This document shows, in pieces, positions 11,759 to 23,276 of a stretch of DNA of 64,000 nt; position 1 is the stretch's first letter, and the number at the start of each line of letters is the position of its first letter. Location: positions 124,001 to 188,000 of the forward strand of contig JAPZLL010000012.1 of NCBI GenBank assembly GCA_036250225.1. The letters are read 5' to 3'. A program made the translations under genes and the position numbers. Origin of the DNA: Cercophora sp. LCS_1. Its lineage: Eukaryota; Ascomycota; Sordariomycetes; Sordariales; Lasiosphaeriaceae. The notes under the pieces are model-generated. The model searched no databases. It was given only the letters and a program-made list of their open reading frames with translations, and had not been told where the DNA came from.

Positions 11759-12854
11759 ATGGCTTCATTTACGGTGAGCATTGGGTCGACGCTCGGAAGG
11801 ATACATTGTGAACGCTCTGCTAACATACGCTGGATAGAGACTTGTGCGCTTCTTGGCGAGGGACGGCCGCACTTATTACGGCGATGCAATCCTTCCCAAG
11901 GGCATCAGTGATATCAGCAAAGCTAAGCAGGCTCATATTGTCAAGGGCGATATCTTCGGGAAGCACGATGTCACTGATGAGGTTGCCGACATTCGCCAAC
12001 TCCTGGCACCCTTGGCCCTCAAGGACGTCCGAACAGTCCGCTGCCTTGGCTTGAACTACGAGCTGCATGCGAAGGAGGTTTGCCTTTCCACGCTTTTAGA
12101 CATAGCCACAACTTGTACTGACCATGTTTAGGCGAAAATGCCCATTCCCCGGTATCCAGTCTTGTTTGTAAGCACAGGGAGAGAACGATCCAGGAAGACC
12201 CGTTGTTGACCGGCTTTCAGTATAAGCCTATTACTTCACTTGCCGGGCCTACCGATCCAATTCCCATCCATCCGTTAGCACAGCAGGGAACAGGGCTAGA
12301 CTACGAGTGTGAGCTTGTCGCCGTAATCGGTAAGAAGTGCGCCGACGTGCCTGAGTCCGAAGCCTTGGACTATGTGCTTGGCTATGCTGTCGGTAACGAC
12401 GTCTCTCACCGTGACTGGCAAATCAAGCGCGGCGGAGGCCAGTGGTCTCTTGGAAAGGGCTTCGATGGTTGGGCTCCCTATGGACCAGGGATTGTGAGCA
12501 GTGCTGTGATCAAGGACCCCCAAACCCTCAAGATCTCGACCAGGCTCAACGGTAAGGTGGTGCAGGAGAGCAACACGTCGGACATGATCTTCAGCGTCAA
12601 GAAGACGATTGCTTTCCTTAGCCAAGGAACTACGTTGCTGCCAGGCGATGTCATTTTCACCGGAACGTAAGTAACTCCGTCCCTGCTTCTTCATGACGGC
12701 GATTGACACCTGGGATAGGCCGTCTGGAGTCGGCATGGGCCGAAACCCTCAGCTATGGATGAAGGATGGCGATGTTGTCGAAGTCGAGCTCGAGCAGGTG
12801 GGGACTGTGAAGAACGTCGTAGAGTTTACATCGAAGCAGGGCCCTAAGCTTTGA
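11759..12854 (+). CDS. Fumarylacetoacetate hydrolase (FAH) family protein
   Basis: Likely metal-dependent hydrolase, decarboxylase or isomerase of the FAH superfamily, 290 residues, the usual size for the short FAHD-like group. Exons: 11759-11773, 11838-12077, 12132-12167, 12221-12666 and 12719-12854. Exon 1 codes only MASFT and exon 3 only 12 residues (AKMPIPRYPVLF), so gene finders may miss both. Family signatures are CLGLNYELHAKEAKMPIP (entrance to the FAH fold), DYECELVAVIGKKC with the metal-binding Glu pair, YAVGNDVSHRDWQ, SLGKGFDGWAPYGPGIV and the final DVIFTGTPSGVGMG. These metal and substrate positions are intact, so it should be active. The exact substrate (fumarylpyruvate, acylpyruvate or oxaloacetate-like) cannot be told from sequence. 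There is no targeting peptide, so it is probably cytosolic. Confidence 0.93.
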
Positions 12855-13817
12855 AGGTCTCATTCTAATACATGACTAACAAAAGTTGTTCGTCAGAGAC
12901 ACATCAGACCCGCGGTACCATGCTCTCGGTGGTTAGAGGAGAGATGCAGACAGGTGTCTATTTATGTCTTCGTTTGAATGACCAACGTTCCAGCCCGCGA
13001 GCGCTTTCCGCGTACGCCTTCGGTAACCGACTTCGTCGACATTTCTCGAAGCGTTGCTCACGCCATTTCGGTCTTCAAAAACGGAACTGCTAATTCAGCT
13101 GTTTGGCCGTTCGCCAATCGCAGCTAGTTTGCAGGGCTGCCTTCCCCGCAGTGTCTTCATCCCACGCAACACAGCCCCGGCTAGGTAGCGGCCCTGCCCG
13201 GGGTCTTCGCCCCAGCCTTGCTTGTCCCAAGGCGAACTCCAGCAATTCCTTTGTCAACCTCGACAAACTTGAAAAAAAAAAAAAACTGGTGGAACTTCAT
13301 AGCCCAATATCACCCCAGTGGCGGGGTCATATGGGTCTGAACCGCCGACTTGACTGACAACAAGGCCCTGTCTAGCTTTCAAGAGCCACACATCGATGCC
13401 GGGCTTTTTGCCTTGGTCCGACCTACCGTGGCATCACACCCACGACGAAGCCTCGGTGTGCGCATCTAGAAGGCTGAACGATGCTCAGGCAAGGCCTGCA
13501 CAGCAACGGAATGCCTGGCCGGAGGCTCGGAGGTCGAACTGAGCCCCCGGAGGGCATTAGGGAGTTCCCCAATGTGTTGTGTTTCCTTTTGGTTGATGGC
13601 TCTGGGATATCGTTACCCAAAAATATCTTCGGATCCCGGCTTCTGGAGTCGTTTAAAGGTTTGTGCTATGTTCTTTTCGATATTTCTCTTGTGTCACACA
13701 CAGGATCGAATGCTCGCCGGCAGCACATTCCCATCCTCAAGTTTGAGGTCGCAAGTTTCCTATATTACCTTTTGGGTTGTAAGCCACTTCATTTTCTTCT
13801 GTGCACTCCTTTTCAAG
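12855..13817. other. Intergenic with A13 run
   Basis: No gene seen. A run of 13-14 A at about 13271-13284 is, on the minus strand, a T-run downstream of a GC-rich block. That would be compatible with a Pol III terminator, but I find no matching A/B boxes. The frame of the next gene is open upstream of its chosen ATG (from 13572); that extension codes a hydrophobic stretch and is probably leader or intron. Confidence 0.4.
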
Positions 13818-15961
13818 ATGTGTGCACTTGTGCAACGGCAGCCGGCCTTTCACATAATCTCGGCGAGTGTTCTCCTCGGCAGTCAACAAGCCAAGGAACC
13901 AGAGGTGCCCCCAACACCGCTTCGACACGATCCAGATCAAATATCAGCCGAGCCAGAGTTAGAAGTTGACGTCACTCGGTACGATCCTCCATCAGCCCTC
14001 GATGAGCTCGCCAACATCACCGACGACACTATCAGATTCGTGGTCGAGGCTTCGCTCGAGCGTGTTATCCAGCAAGTTGAAGCCGAGAGGAGACTCAAAG
14101 ACGCCGCGAGATTTCCCTCTACCGGCACGCAGAATCCAGACGACGAGGTGAAGGACAAAGGGGAGGCACTGGTAGAGGGCGATGCGCAGATCGATGACGG
14201 GGAAGAGACAACATCCCTCCAGCCAGAGACCAAGTCAAGGCACCGAAGTCGATTCGGTTTCCGTCGCGTTTTCGAGCGCATAACCGAAAGGGGCCATCCG
14301 AGTGGCTCCTCCTTCACCCTCAGCCAACTTCCCGCACATCTTCATAACATCTCACTCCCTTCTTCCGCTGAGGCTGTGACGGCTTCTCCGTCATCATTCA
14401 CTCAGCTGATCTATAAGCGGATCAAAACTCCGTCCGAGGCCAGTTCATCCACCGGGACAATGTGAGTCCGCCGACCACTACCTCTCTCTTTGGCACGCCA
14501 ATTTGACCCGTGAACAACAGCGAATGCGTCTCCTGCTTCGACGATATCAAACCCAAAGAAGGCGTCAAGACCCCCTGCCATTACTACTGCAGACTCTGTT
14601 TTGAGCGACTCATCACCGTCGCCATCTCGAGCGAAGCCCAATGGCCACCAAAATGCTGTCTCAACCCCATCCCCTTCCGCACAGTCACCAAATACGTCCC
14701 ACTGGACCTAGCAAAGCGATACCGCGACAAGGACGAGGAGTTCAGGGTCCCCGTAGAAAATCGCATCTACTGCAGCCATCCCGATTGCGGCGAATGGATC
14801 AAGAAATTCGACAAAGCGCTCAACACGGCACGATGCAGCAAGGGCCATTACATCTGCGTGCTCTGCCGTGGTGAACCTCACGCCACCGGCGCCGCCTGTC
14901 CGCAGGATACAGACAGGAAGCTCGCCGACCAACTCGCCGAGGAGCAGGGATGGAGGCGTTGCATAAAGTGTGGCGTGCTTGTTGAACACAAGGAGGCGTG
15001 TCAGCACATGACGTGTAGATGTGGCGCTCAGTTCTGCTATGTGTGTGGACTGGTGTGGCGGACGTGTTCGTGTACAAGTGAGCAGCTGGCTTCCATCAAG
15101 CAGCGGGCTGTTAGCCGGCGCCAGGAGCGTGAAGATAAACAAGCAAAAGAGGACGCGTGGTTGAGAAATGCCTTGCGGCTTATTGAAGAGTTTGAGCGGG
15201 AGACACAGCGGAAAGAAGAGGAGGCGAGGGCGGCTGAGGCGCTGCGCAGGGAGGAGCGGCGACGACAACGGGCAATTGAGCGGGCTCAACGTGAGAAAGC
15301 TCGATTGGCTGCTCTGGATACTAGGTATAAAGAGCTTGGAAAGACGTTGGTCAAGATTGAGAGTCTGCAGAGGGCGTTTCTGAGCTGTACTCAGAGCCGT
15401 GAGATGGAGGAGGCTATAGTCCGGGCAGCGGCTGACTGGGATGCGCTGGTGCGGAAGCATGCAGAGGAACGATATCAGCTGCAGAGGAAGTTGGATGGCG
15501 CATTTGAGGACCAGACCCTGAAGTGGGATCATGAAGGTCGTCTGCGATCGGCCTGGGAAAAACAACTGGAGGATGAGTACGCTACGGAGCTGCAGGCGTT
15601 CTGGAAGGATAAACCTGATGGGCAAGAGTCCGCTCGGAGAGCACTCCAGACCTACATGGCGAAGAACGACCTATGCTGGGATGGATGGCGAAGGGCGAGA
15701 GACCAAGATCTAGAGAAATGTCGCCATGCAGCTGAAGAGGAGACTGCGGTGCGCGAAGAGCTGATGGAAGCTATGCGACAACGCCTGAAAGAAAGGCTAT
15801 CGAAGCAGCAAAGGGACTGCAAGGCGAGACACGCCGCTGAGCGGAAGTGGTTCGAACTTGTTGTTTCTGAGAGGCCGAGGCTCCTAGCTGAGATTGAGGT
15901 GGACGAGAGGCAGAATGGTGGAGAGAATGACGCTGAGAGCGAGAGCGATGTTGAGGGTTAG
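13818..15961 (+). CDS. RBR-type (RING-IBR-RING) E3 ubiquitin ligase with C-terminal coiled coil
   Basis: Predicted RBR ubiquitin ligase, which carries ubiquitin on a RING2 cysteine. Exons: about 13818-14461 and 14521-15961; the junction gives TIECVSCFDDIKP. From the ATG at 13818 the protein is 694 residues. RING1 starts at about Cys217 (CVSCFDD...CHYYCRLC). The IBR is CCLNPIPF...IYCSHPDCGEWI...ARCSKGHYICVLC. RING2 is RRCIKCGVLVEHKEACQHMT followed by CRCGAQFCYVCG. The catalytic cysteine should be Cys375 in HKEACQHM, and it is present. The C-terminal 300 residues are highly charged and helical (EEARAAEALRREERRRQRAI), a long coiled coil likely used for partner or substrate binding. The N-terminal 200 residues look disordered. 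The start is uncertain: ATGs at 13710 and 13572 are in the same frame. The RBR call is firm. Confidence 0.9.
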
Positions 15962-17092
15962 GATGAGGGTTACATATGAGTTACTAGTTTTAGTGAAGTG
16001 AACCTGAAATTGGGCTGTCGAGTTTCCCTTGTTACCGAACGCGCTGCCGTGAAGCTGACATGCCACCGATGCCGTTGTTTGTCTTCTTGGCCAGAGTTTA
16101 GGGGGGCAGTAGCTCGACTGTATGTCACCCGCCAAGTGTAGATCTTGATGTCGACAAGTGAAAGATGAAGTTGACCAACCACATCTCACATCTGTCAAGG
16201 GACGAAAGTTGTTATCTTATCAACAAAATAAAATGAAGACTCATCTCCAAAAATTACGTCACTGGAGCTGCGACGAATCCAGACGGCAGGAAGCCATTAC
16301 AATGAGCACCCTGGGGAAGGGACGGGAACGACTCTGATAAGGCGGCAAGCCGATGCCGAAGGAAGGCGCTTCTCTCGACAGTTGAGGGTTCGCTGCTACT
16401 TCGATGCGACGTCTGCACCGCAAAGAGAAAAACACGAGTGCGGGCATGTACCCCAGCTGCTGTCCCGCGCCGTGGCATGAGCTTGTTTCGTCCAGCCAAA
16501 GGAGGGCGACATCGAGATAGGTACGTAATGCTGTTTGGTGTTCTCATTGGGTCGGGCGGCCTGAGTGGCTCGAGAGCGGTCCCTGGCTGCTCGCGGTGCT
16601 GTCGAGAACCGTCGAGAATGCCAGCCAGATCGGGCTTAGTGGCTCTCCCCTTGTCTCGGCGCACGCTAAAAGCGGCGAGGCTGGTTTGGGCCGCTTGACC
16701 CCCAGTGGACCCCCCCTCAGGCCTGGGTTTGCGGGTCGCTGGCGTTATCTCCCGCGTGCTGGGCATCAGGCTGCTGGGTGTCGCCAGGGAAGTGGCTCAT
16801 GATATGATCGCCTTCTACCAATCCTGCTGGAGAATTTGTGTGCCTTCGCAGGCTCGGCGTTCTTTGTGATCTAGGTATCCGGATCCGTCCTGGTTGCCTC
16901 TTATTTTTAAGAGCGTGGCTCTCCTCCGCTTCAAAGGAGTCATCCTCTCTTTTCCTTCCCCCAACTTCACCCTCGTCCAAACACCACCAGTCCACCTTCA
17001 GCCGCAACCTCACCAGGTGCCTGCCGCAACCTCGCGCAATCCATTACGTCCTTTTCGACAACTACCTGAGGGATTTATTATACAGAGCTGCA
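15962..17092. other. Intergenic, 3' of RBR ligase and leader of DUF3602-like gene
   Basis: No gene seen in 1.1 kb. The last 150 bases before 17093 are pyrimidine- and CA-rich (about 16930-17040), typical of a fungal 5' leader. Confidence 0.5.
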
Positions 17093-17756
17093 ATGGCCGG
17101 TCCTGAGGTTTCCCACGGTCGCGGCGGCGCCGGCAACATCAACGCCGATGATACTCAGTACGTCGACGGCGAGGTTGTTCGAGTCGGCGCTGAGGGCAGC
17201 CACGGTGACGGTGCTTTCAGCACCGGTCGCGGAGGTATGAGACGGTTCCCCAGACACCTCCTCACCGCTACAATTACCCAACAACCCGACGAGTGGTGGA
17301 GCACACGAGTCCGGGCCAGCATCTCATCGCCATCATGCCTGCCGTCTGGTGGTGCCATGATGGAAGCTCTGCCTTATCCTCGAGGTCTATGGTCTTCATC
17401 TGCATGCCAAGACTCCGGAAGCGAGCGATAAGAAAGTCGCTAGCCTGGACTCGGCTTCTCCCACGCCGCAGGGGCCACAATCCCGATAAAGACGGGAGCA
17501 GGAATGGACTGACAATTTCCCAGGTGCCGCAAATATCGGTGACGCTGGCAAGAAGTCGACGGTGCGGGCGGACAAGGATGTCATCCCCGAGGCCGCCGTC
17601 CGGCCCAGCTCCGACAACCAAGACTTCCACGTCGGCCGCGGCGGTGCCGGCAATGCCCACATTGCCGACAAGAAGACTGGCCCCGATGGCAGCGCGCCGA
17701 TTTCGTTCGCCGACAAGCTGAAGGCCAAGATCTTTGGTGTGTTCGGCAAGAAGTAG
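17093..17756 (+). CDS. Small GRGGAGN-repeat protein (DUF3602-like)
   Basis: Small fungal protein of 124 residues, function unknown. Exons: 17093-17234 and 17524-17756, with an unusually long 289-nt intron (donor GTATGA). The joined sequence reads FSTGRGGAANIGDAGKK across the splice, restoring a repeat. The Gly-rich motif appears three times: SHGRGGAGNINADD near the N-terminus, STGRGGAANIGDAG in the middle and HVGRGGAGNAHIADKK near the C-terminus. This spacing is characteristic of the fungal DUF3602 group. The C-terminus is basic and may form a short amphipathic helix (FADKLKAKIFGVFGKK). No signal peptide or membrane segment is visible. Members are often strongly expressed and stress-linked, but that is family hearsay and not shown here. 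Confidence 0.85.
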
Positions 17757-19954
17757 AGAAAGGGCGAACAGTCCTCGATGACCTGCGTTTCATATGCTTT
17801 CCGACATGTTACTCTTTTTGATACCACGGCAACCACGGAATACCCGAGAAAAATACGAAAGCAGTAGCAAAATACCCAAATAATGAGGCTGGCGTGGAGA
17901 TGGTTTTCAGATGACGGTTATGGTGATGGGGAGGCAACGGTGACTTTGTACGGTTAACTACAGTACTTCCGCTTCTTGGCATCAAATCCCCCGGGTTTGC
18001 TTTTATACCGACTCGTTGATACCCTGTCCGTCTGTTCTGTTTCATCCGGGTTTCCTGTGGTGCATTTGTTGCGAGTTTATGTGACACAGCTAAGAACTGC
18101 GCGGCGGAGAGAGAGTTGGCCGAGACAACGACGAGGCGTCATGAGTAGGCAGCCACAGCGCCAATGGCAACCCACCGGCTGGTCGAGAAGTCATTCGGCA
18201 TCTCAAGCACGCCTTGCATCCAGGGTCCAATGAGTGCACTTTACACGGATAAGCCGACCGCTACGGGATGTCGACTGCGCACACTGGTTCATCTTGCACT
18301 CATACATAACTACAAAGTATCCCGTGTTACGCGACCAGTCAGTTGTGCATCTTGCCTTTTCTGCGGCCTATCTTATACAATACCATGGCATTAATAGAGC
18401 TTTTGCCTGATTCTGAACTTTCCGATCTTGATTTCATCAGGGTCTCAGCTCTCCCGTTTTTCAACAGCCGAGCCCATCTCGAGATTGATGCCATTGGCAC
18501 AAGCTCGGACGGCCTGTTCCCTGGTCGCGCAAAATGTCGAGATACCGGGAGCATCCCGGTTACTGAGTGCGAAGGGGGAGGCGATGTCACTGCGCATCAT
18601 CATCCATTCCTGCGTGCCCCTCACCCACCCCGGCCTTAGCGGGCTCGGGAAAGGGAGTAGGGTCGGGGGCGGGAGCCATCATGAGTTGACCGCGAATCAA
18701 CTTTGTTCGCGTCTCCGGCCCTCTCAACCTCTTGGCCAAACATGATGCATGGCTTGGTTTCGTTTTGTGCCCACGACAATGAGAGGGCAGACCAGCTGCG
18801 GCCCATGACATCCGCCATTGGCCGCCGGCCAGCATCCTCTCCGAGCACCTCTCGAGCGCTGCTGCTTTTCATGACAGCTGAAAGCACGGAGGGACCGCAC
18901 ACACCTATGCATATTAGCTGCCTTGGCCTGGTCAGCCCGCATTGCAGCATTGCAGCGGCCCATTGGTGTCGTAATTGGCGCCCGCGGCTTCCCAGATCTG
19001 GGATCTACGTGCATGCGATGAGGCCAGGTTAGCTCGGCGATTGCCAGGACCTATCGGGAAATACCCTCTATATTCACGTCGCGGTGGTGCTGTTTGCTTG
19101 AAACCCGGTGAGTACGCCCGAGTGGACCGCTGGCGCCGAGTCAGGGAGCAGAGACTCAGTTCTGCAGTCTGAGCAGACTAAAACGGGTGCGAGGTCGTGG
19201 GAATGCCTCCATGCCCTCCAAGTGTCGCGGAATGGTGCTTGGAGCGGATGCCGCCCCTGCAGCGCATCGACACAGGCCGAAGCTGGCAAGAAGGTGGGTG
19301 GTGAGCGGGCGGCAAACATGGACACACACCTGCTTCCTGTCTTGGATTGTCCGGCCATGCTTCCTAGATCGATCTCGCCTATTCAACCGGCCGAGCTCCC
19401 TTCACAAGTATAACTGGGGCAATGGGGCTCGGAATGCCGTCAGTCCTGAGCACTTCTTCCCCTCCCCTCCTTTTCCCTTTCCTCTTTTCCCTCGGACGTC
19501 CTTTGCTGTCTGGTTACTGCACACCTGGCAGAACGGGGCAGTCTTTTCGCGATCCATATGTCGTCCCAGTTGTAAGCTCACCATCCTGGACTTGATCTTT
19601 TCAGATGCGGCCTGAAAGGCGCTCGAGCTCGACACCACCACTTCCGCCCTCCCACCTCCTTTCATTCCTGCCGCCACCCGAATTGCACCCAGTTGGTTCG
19701 AGGTGTCTGCATTGTCTCTCAAGCCCCTTGCTTTGCAACCACCCCGATGCGCAATCTGTCGACTCTTGCGAACGAAAATATCATCGACCTCAACGTCTCC
19801 CAGGTTTCACCTGAAAAGTTACACCCAGCACCTGAGAGGTTGATGTGCAGCCCCCATTGTAGCGCTGTCACACGCCCGTTTATTCGCTAGTTTGAGCTGT
19901 CAGCCGCGCTGTGGGGCAGGAGCTTGGGCCCACGGGAAGCCTGGGGGAAGAGCG
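17757..19954. other. 2.2 kb intergenic region
   Basis: No gene can be supported. The longest frames (for example 18343-18639 plus) lack family features, coding-type composition and splice partners. The last 500 bases before 19955 are CT-rich (19460-19500 especially), suggesting the promoter and leader of ATG22. Confidence 0.5.
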
Positions 19955-22064
19955 ATGGCGCCCCGGAATGAGCCTGTTCGTCCGTCGGCACCGCGCCTGA
20001 TTTCGCGGCTATCGCACGCGTCCAAGCACTCAACTCGCTCCAACTCATCGTCTTTTGAAGCCGACGACGAACGATCCAGCACCGCATCGGGGGAGCTCTA
20101 CTCGGGCAGGATGAGCCCCGCCAGGCGGAGTAGCAGTAGCGGCCGCCGCCGCAGCAGCAGCATCGACAGCCAAGGCTTCCACACCAACTCCAACGGCGGT
20201 TCGTCGCCGCCTGCCCGTTACCCTGGCGAAGATACACGGCCCACCAGTTCAAAGGAGCTCGCCGGCTGGTACGCATACGCATTTGCTGCCGAAGTCTACG
20301 TCGTTTGCGCTATTGGTACGTCGCAAAGCTAGCTGTTGCCCCTCGGAAACCCCAAATAGGTATGAATACTCACAACTTCCAGGCTCGTTCATCCCCATCC
20401 TTCTCGAGAGCCTTGCCCGCGAAAACGGCGTTCTTTTATCCGACCGAAAGTCTCCATGCGGTGCCAGCTCCGATAAGTTCGAGGGCGATGATGGACAATG
20501 TATCGTGTTTGTCTTCGGCATGGAGATCAACACGGCAAGCTTCGCGATGTATACCTTCAGCATAAGCGTTCTACTGCAAGCGCTCCTGGTTGTCAGCATT
20601 AGCTGCGCAGCAGATCATGGCAACTACCGCAAGAAACTACTCCTGTCGTTTGCGTGGGCGGGTAGTTTGAGCGTCATGTGCTACATTTTCGTTTCCAAGA
20701 ATGTCTACCTCCTCGGCGCATTCTTGGCCATCATCTCGAACACGTCCTTCGGAGCATCTTTTGTTCTACTCAACTCGTTTTTACCTCTCCTCGTGAGAAA
20801 TCACCCCTCGACCAATCCTAATACGGCTACCCTACGTACCCCTGATTTGGCAGCATCCGATCACGAGTCACAGCCCCTGGAGGACTCGACGCAGTTCGAA
20901 GCCGAGGGTGATCGAGGTTACGACTCGACGGCGGCCTTGCTCCCAGGAAGAGTCGAGGAAGGACATCCTATCTCGCGCGTCCGCACAGAAGAGGAACAGA
21001 CATCTCAAGAGTTGAACCTGTCAACGCAGATCTCGGCCAAGGGAATCGGTATTGGGTACATTGCGGCGCTCTTTTTGCAATGTGTTGCTATATTCATCCT
21101 GATCAAGATGAAGAACACGACGTGGTCACAGCGTGTGGTGTTATGCGTTATTGGCGCTTGGTGGGCAGTATTCACAGTGCCAGCCGCGATGTGGTTGAGG
21201 CCCAGGCCAGGACCACCGTTGCCTTCAACGACTGGCCAACAGGGATTTCGTGCATGGGTCTCGTACACAATCTTCGCGTGGAAATCACTGTTTCGTACGA
21301 TTCAGCTAGCAAGACGTCTGGTGGATATTGTGCTCTTCCTTGGCGGTTGGTTCTTGCTTTCCGACGCCATCGCAACAACATCATCAACCGCCATTCTTTT
21401 TGCCAAAACGCAGCTTCACATGGAGCCTTGGGCACTGGGGCTGATCAACGTCATATCGACAGCAGCTGGAATTGTTGGGGCCTTTTCGTGGTCGTACATC
21501 TCGCGACGGTTCAAACTTCAGGCGCATCAGACAATCCTGGTCTGCATCGCCCTATTCGAGCTTATTCCAATCTACGGGTTGATGGGCTACCTCCCGTTCG
21601 TTAAAAACTGGGGCGTGTTTGGCCTTCAGCAACCGTGGGAGATGTATCCGTTAGCAGCCATCTACGGGTTTGTGCTAGGCGGACTGAGCGGCTACTGCCG
21701 ATCTCTCTACGGTGAGCTTATCCCACCTGGATCAGAGGCGGCATTCTACGCGCTTTACGCTATCACAGACAAAGGCTCGAGTGTGTTTGGTCCAGCTATA
21801 GTCGGCGCGATTATCGATGCCTCAGGCGAGATTCGACCTGCATTCGGGTTCCTGGCGGCACTTGTTGGTTTCCCTGCACCCCTCATTTGGTTTATCGATG
21901 TGGGTCGGGGAAAGAGGGAAGGCGAAAAGCTGGCCGAGATCATCGAAGGGTTCAAGCAACTTGGGCAAGGAGGCAATACCGATGCAAGGTCGTTCACTGA
22001 GCGGGACAGCACGAGCGAGGGCGACAGCCAGGGGATTTTGGCTAGGTACGACAGGGACTCATAA
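19955..22064 (+). CDS. atg22: Autophagy-related protein 22 (vacuolar amino-acid effluxer)
   Basis: Vacuolar membrane permease of the major facilitator type that exports amino acids released by autophagic breakdown. Exons: 19955-20315 and 20383-22064; the junction reads VYVVCAIGSFIPILLESLAR, the conserved first transmembrane helix of the family. The protein is 680 residues. A Ser/Arg-rich cytosolic N-terminus of about 95 residues is followed by the ELAGWYAYAFAAEVYVV signature. Then come MEINTASFAMYTFSISVLLQ, a long acidic loop (about residues 255-330) and further helices including LSGYCRSLYGELIPPGSEAA and FYALYAITDKGSSVFGP, both typical of Atg22. About 10-12 membrane segments are apparent. The start at 19955 is the first ATG giving the whole N-terminus; the frame stays open upstream to 19892. 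Confidence 0.95.
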
Positions 22065-23276
22065 TGGCCGTTGCGAGTCTCGGTGGGCTTCTGTTTTTGA
22101 TGGCATGGTTTGTGGTTGCTATTTTTTCCCGCATAGCGCCGGCGTTGGATATTGAGGCTTGCGTATAATGTAATCAGTGCGCATCATAGTCGCGAAAGGT
22201 TCCTTGTATACTCTTTGTCAGAGGGTTTTGATAATTGCATTGTTCCCTCTTCAACCGCTCGCTGAGTTGACTTGTAGCCTGATGTTGGTTTCCCTGATGT
22301 CTTTGGTTTTCCTGGTAAAATAATGGCCTGAGCTGGTCTTCATCAGATCACTGAAAGAGACCGTGTGTCGAGTGAGATTGGTCAGGTATGTATTCTGGGG
22401 ACTTCTGGCCCGGCTGGTCGGGGTAACACCGACCAAGAATTTGCCGGTCATGTTCAAAGAATCCCGGCAGATGCGGAGAAAAAGTCTATATGTAACTTAG
22501 TCGCAAAGTAATACGAAGGATTTATTATTGCATACTGTAAGAAAAGAGATAAAAACTTATGAATCTAGCTTTCAAGGCTGTCTTAATATGTATCCAGCTT
22601 TTTATGAGCATTCAAATGAAGAATACTGCTAGGTAATGGTGAATAAAACCGCCGAGGTGTTAAGGGAGGACTTGGCTCGGCACGGAGTAATTGGGGCGCT
22701 CCCTTACCAGCCACTTCTTAAATCACGTGGCTGGGACCAGTATTTTCTTTCCCCATTGCTTCGGCTGGGTGGCGGACGCGCGATGTCCTCGAATTTCTGT
22801 CAACTTTGAGTATGCGAAAATATCCCTCCATCTCCCATTGACGCCCAAGCATCTCCCATCGGGGCGCCACCTGTTCGAACGACCCGACTCTGAGCTGCGA
22901 TCGACTTCTCCGGCTCTGGAAGTGCCAGAGAGGCGCACCGAGAGCATATTTGGCCTCGCGCCGTGATTTCCGTGCCTGTATCGCTGAGGCACTCGCACTT
23001 CCGCCAGCCACCGCGGCACCTACCCCCGTTCGCTCTTCACACCCAACACTGTCGCGGCTTGACACATTGCCGCCCGCGAAAACTTTCGCGACTCTCTTCC
23101 CCACAACCTTTTCTCTGCTTGCGCAAACCACCACAACCCCTCAGCCGGTCTGTCGCACACAGATAGACGCGAGCTGCGCCTCGGACCACCTTGCATTTGT
23201 TGTTTGATTGCTTCCTTACCCCGCGCATCAAGCTTCTACCCTCTCCCGCTGCACGTCAACCCTCACAACATCAGCC
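22065..23276. other. Intergenic region with AT-rich island
   Basis: About 1.2 kb. 22480-22650 is clearly more AT-rich than its surroundings, without a reading frame; it could be a decayed repeat or simply a spacer. From about 22950 the sequence turns CA- and CT-rich, as expected for the leader of the next gene. Confidence 0.45.

Noticed and set aside
14708..15625. 305-codon minus-strand frame
   Set aside because: Antisense to the RBR ligase coiled coil; no motif or start context.
22480..22650. RIP-mutated transposon
   Set aside because: AT-rich, but too short to judge and with no recognisable transposon frame or terminal repeats.
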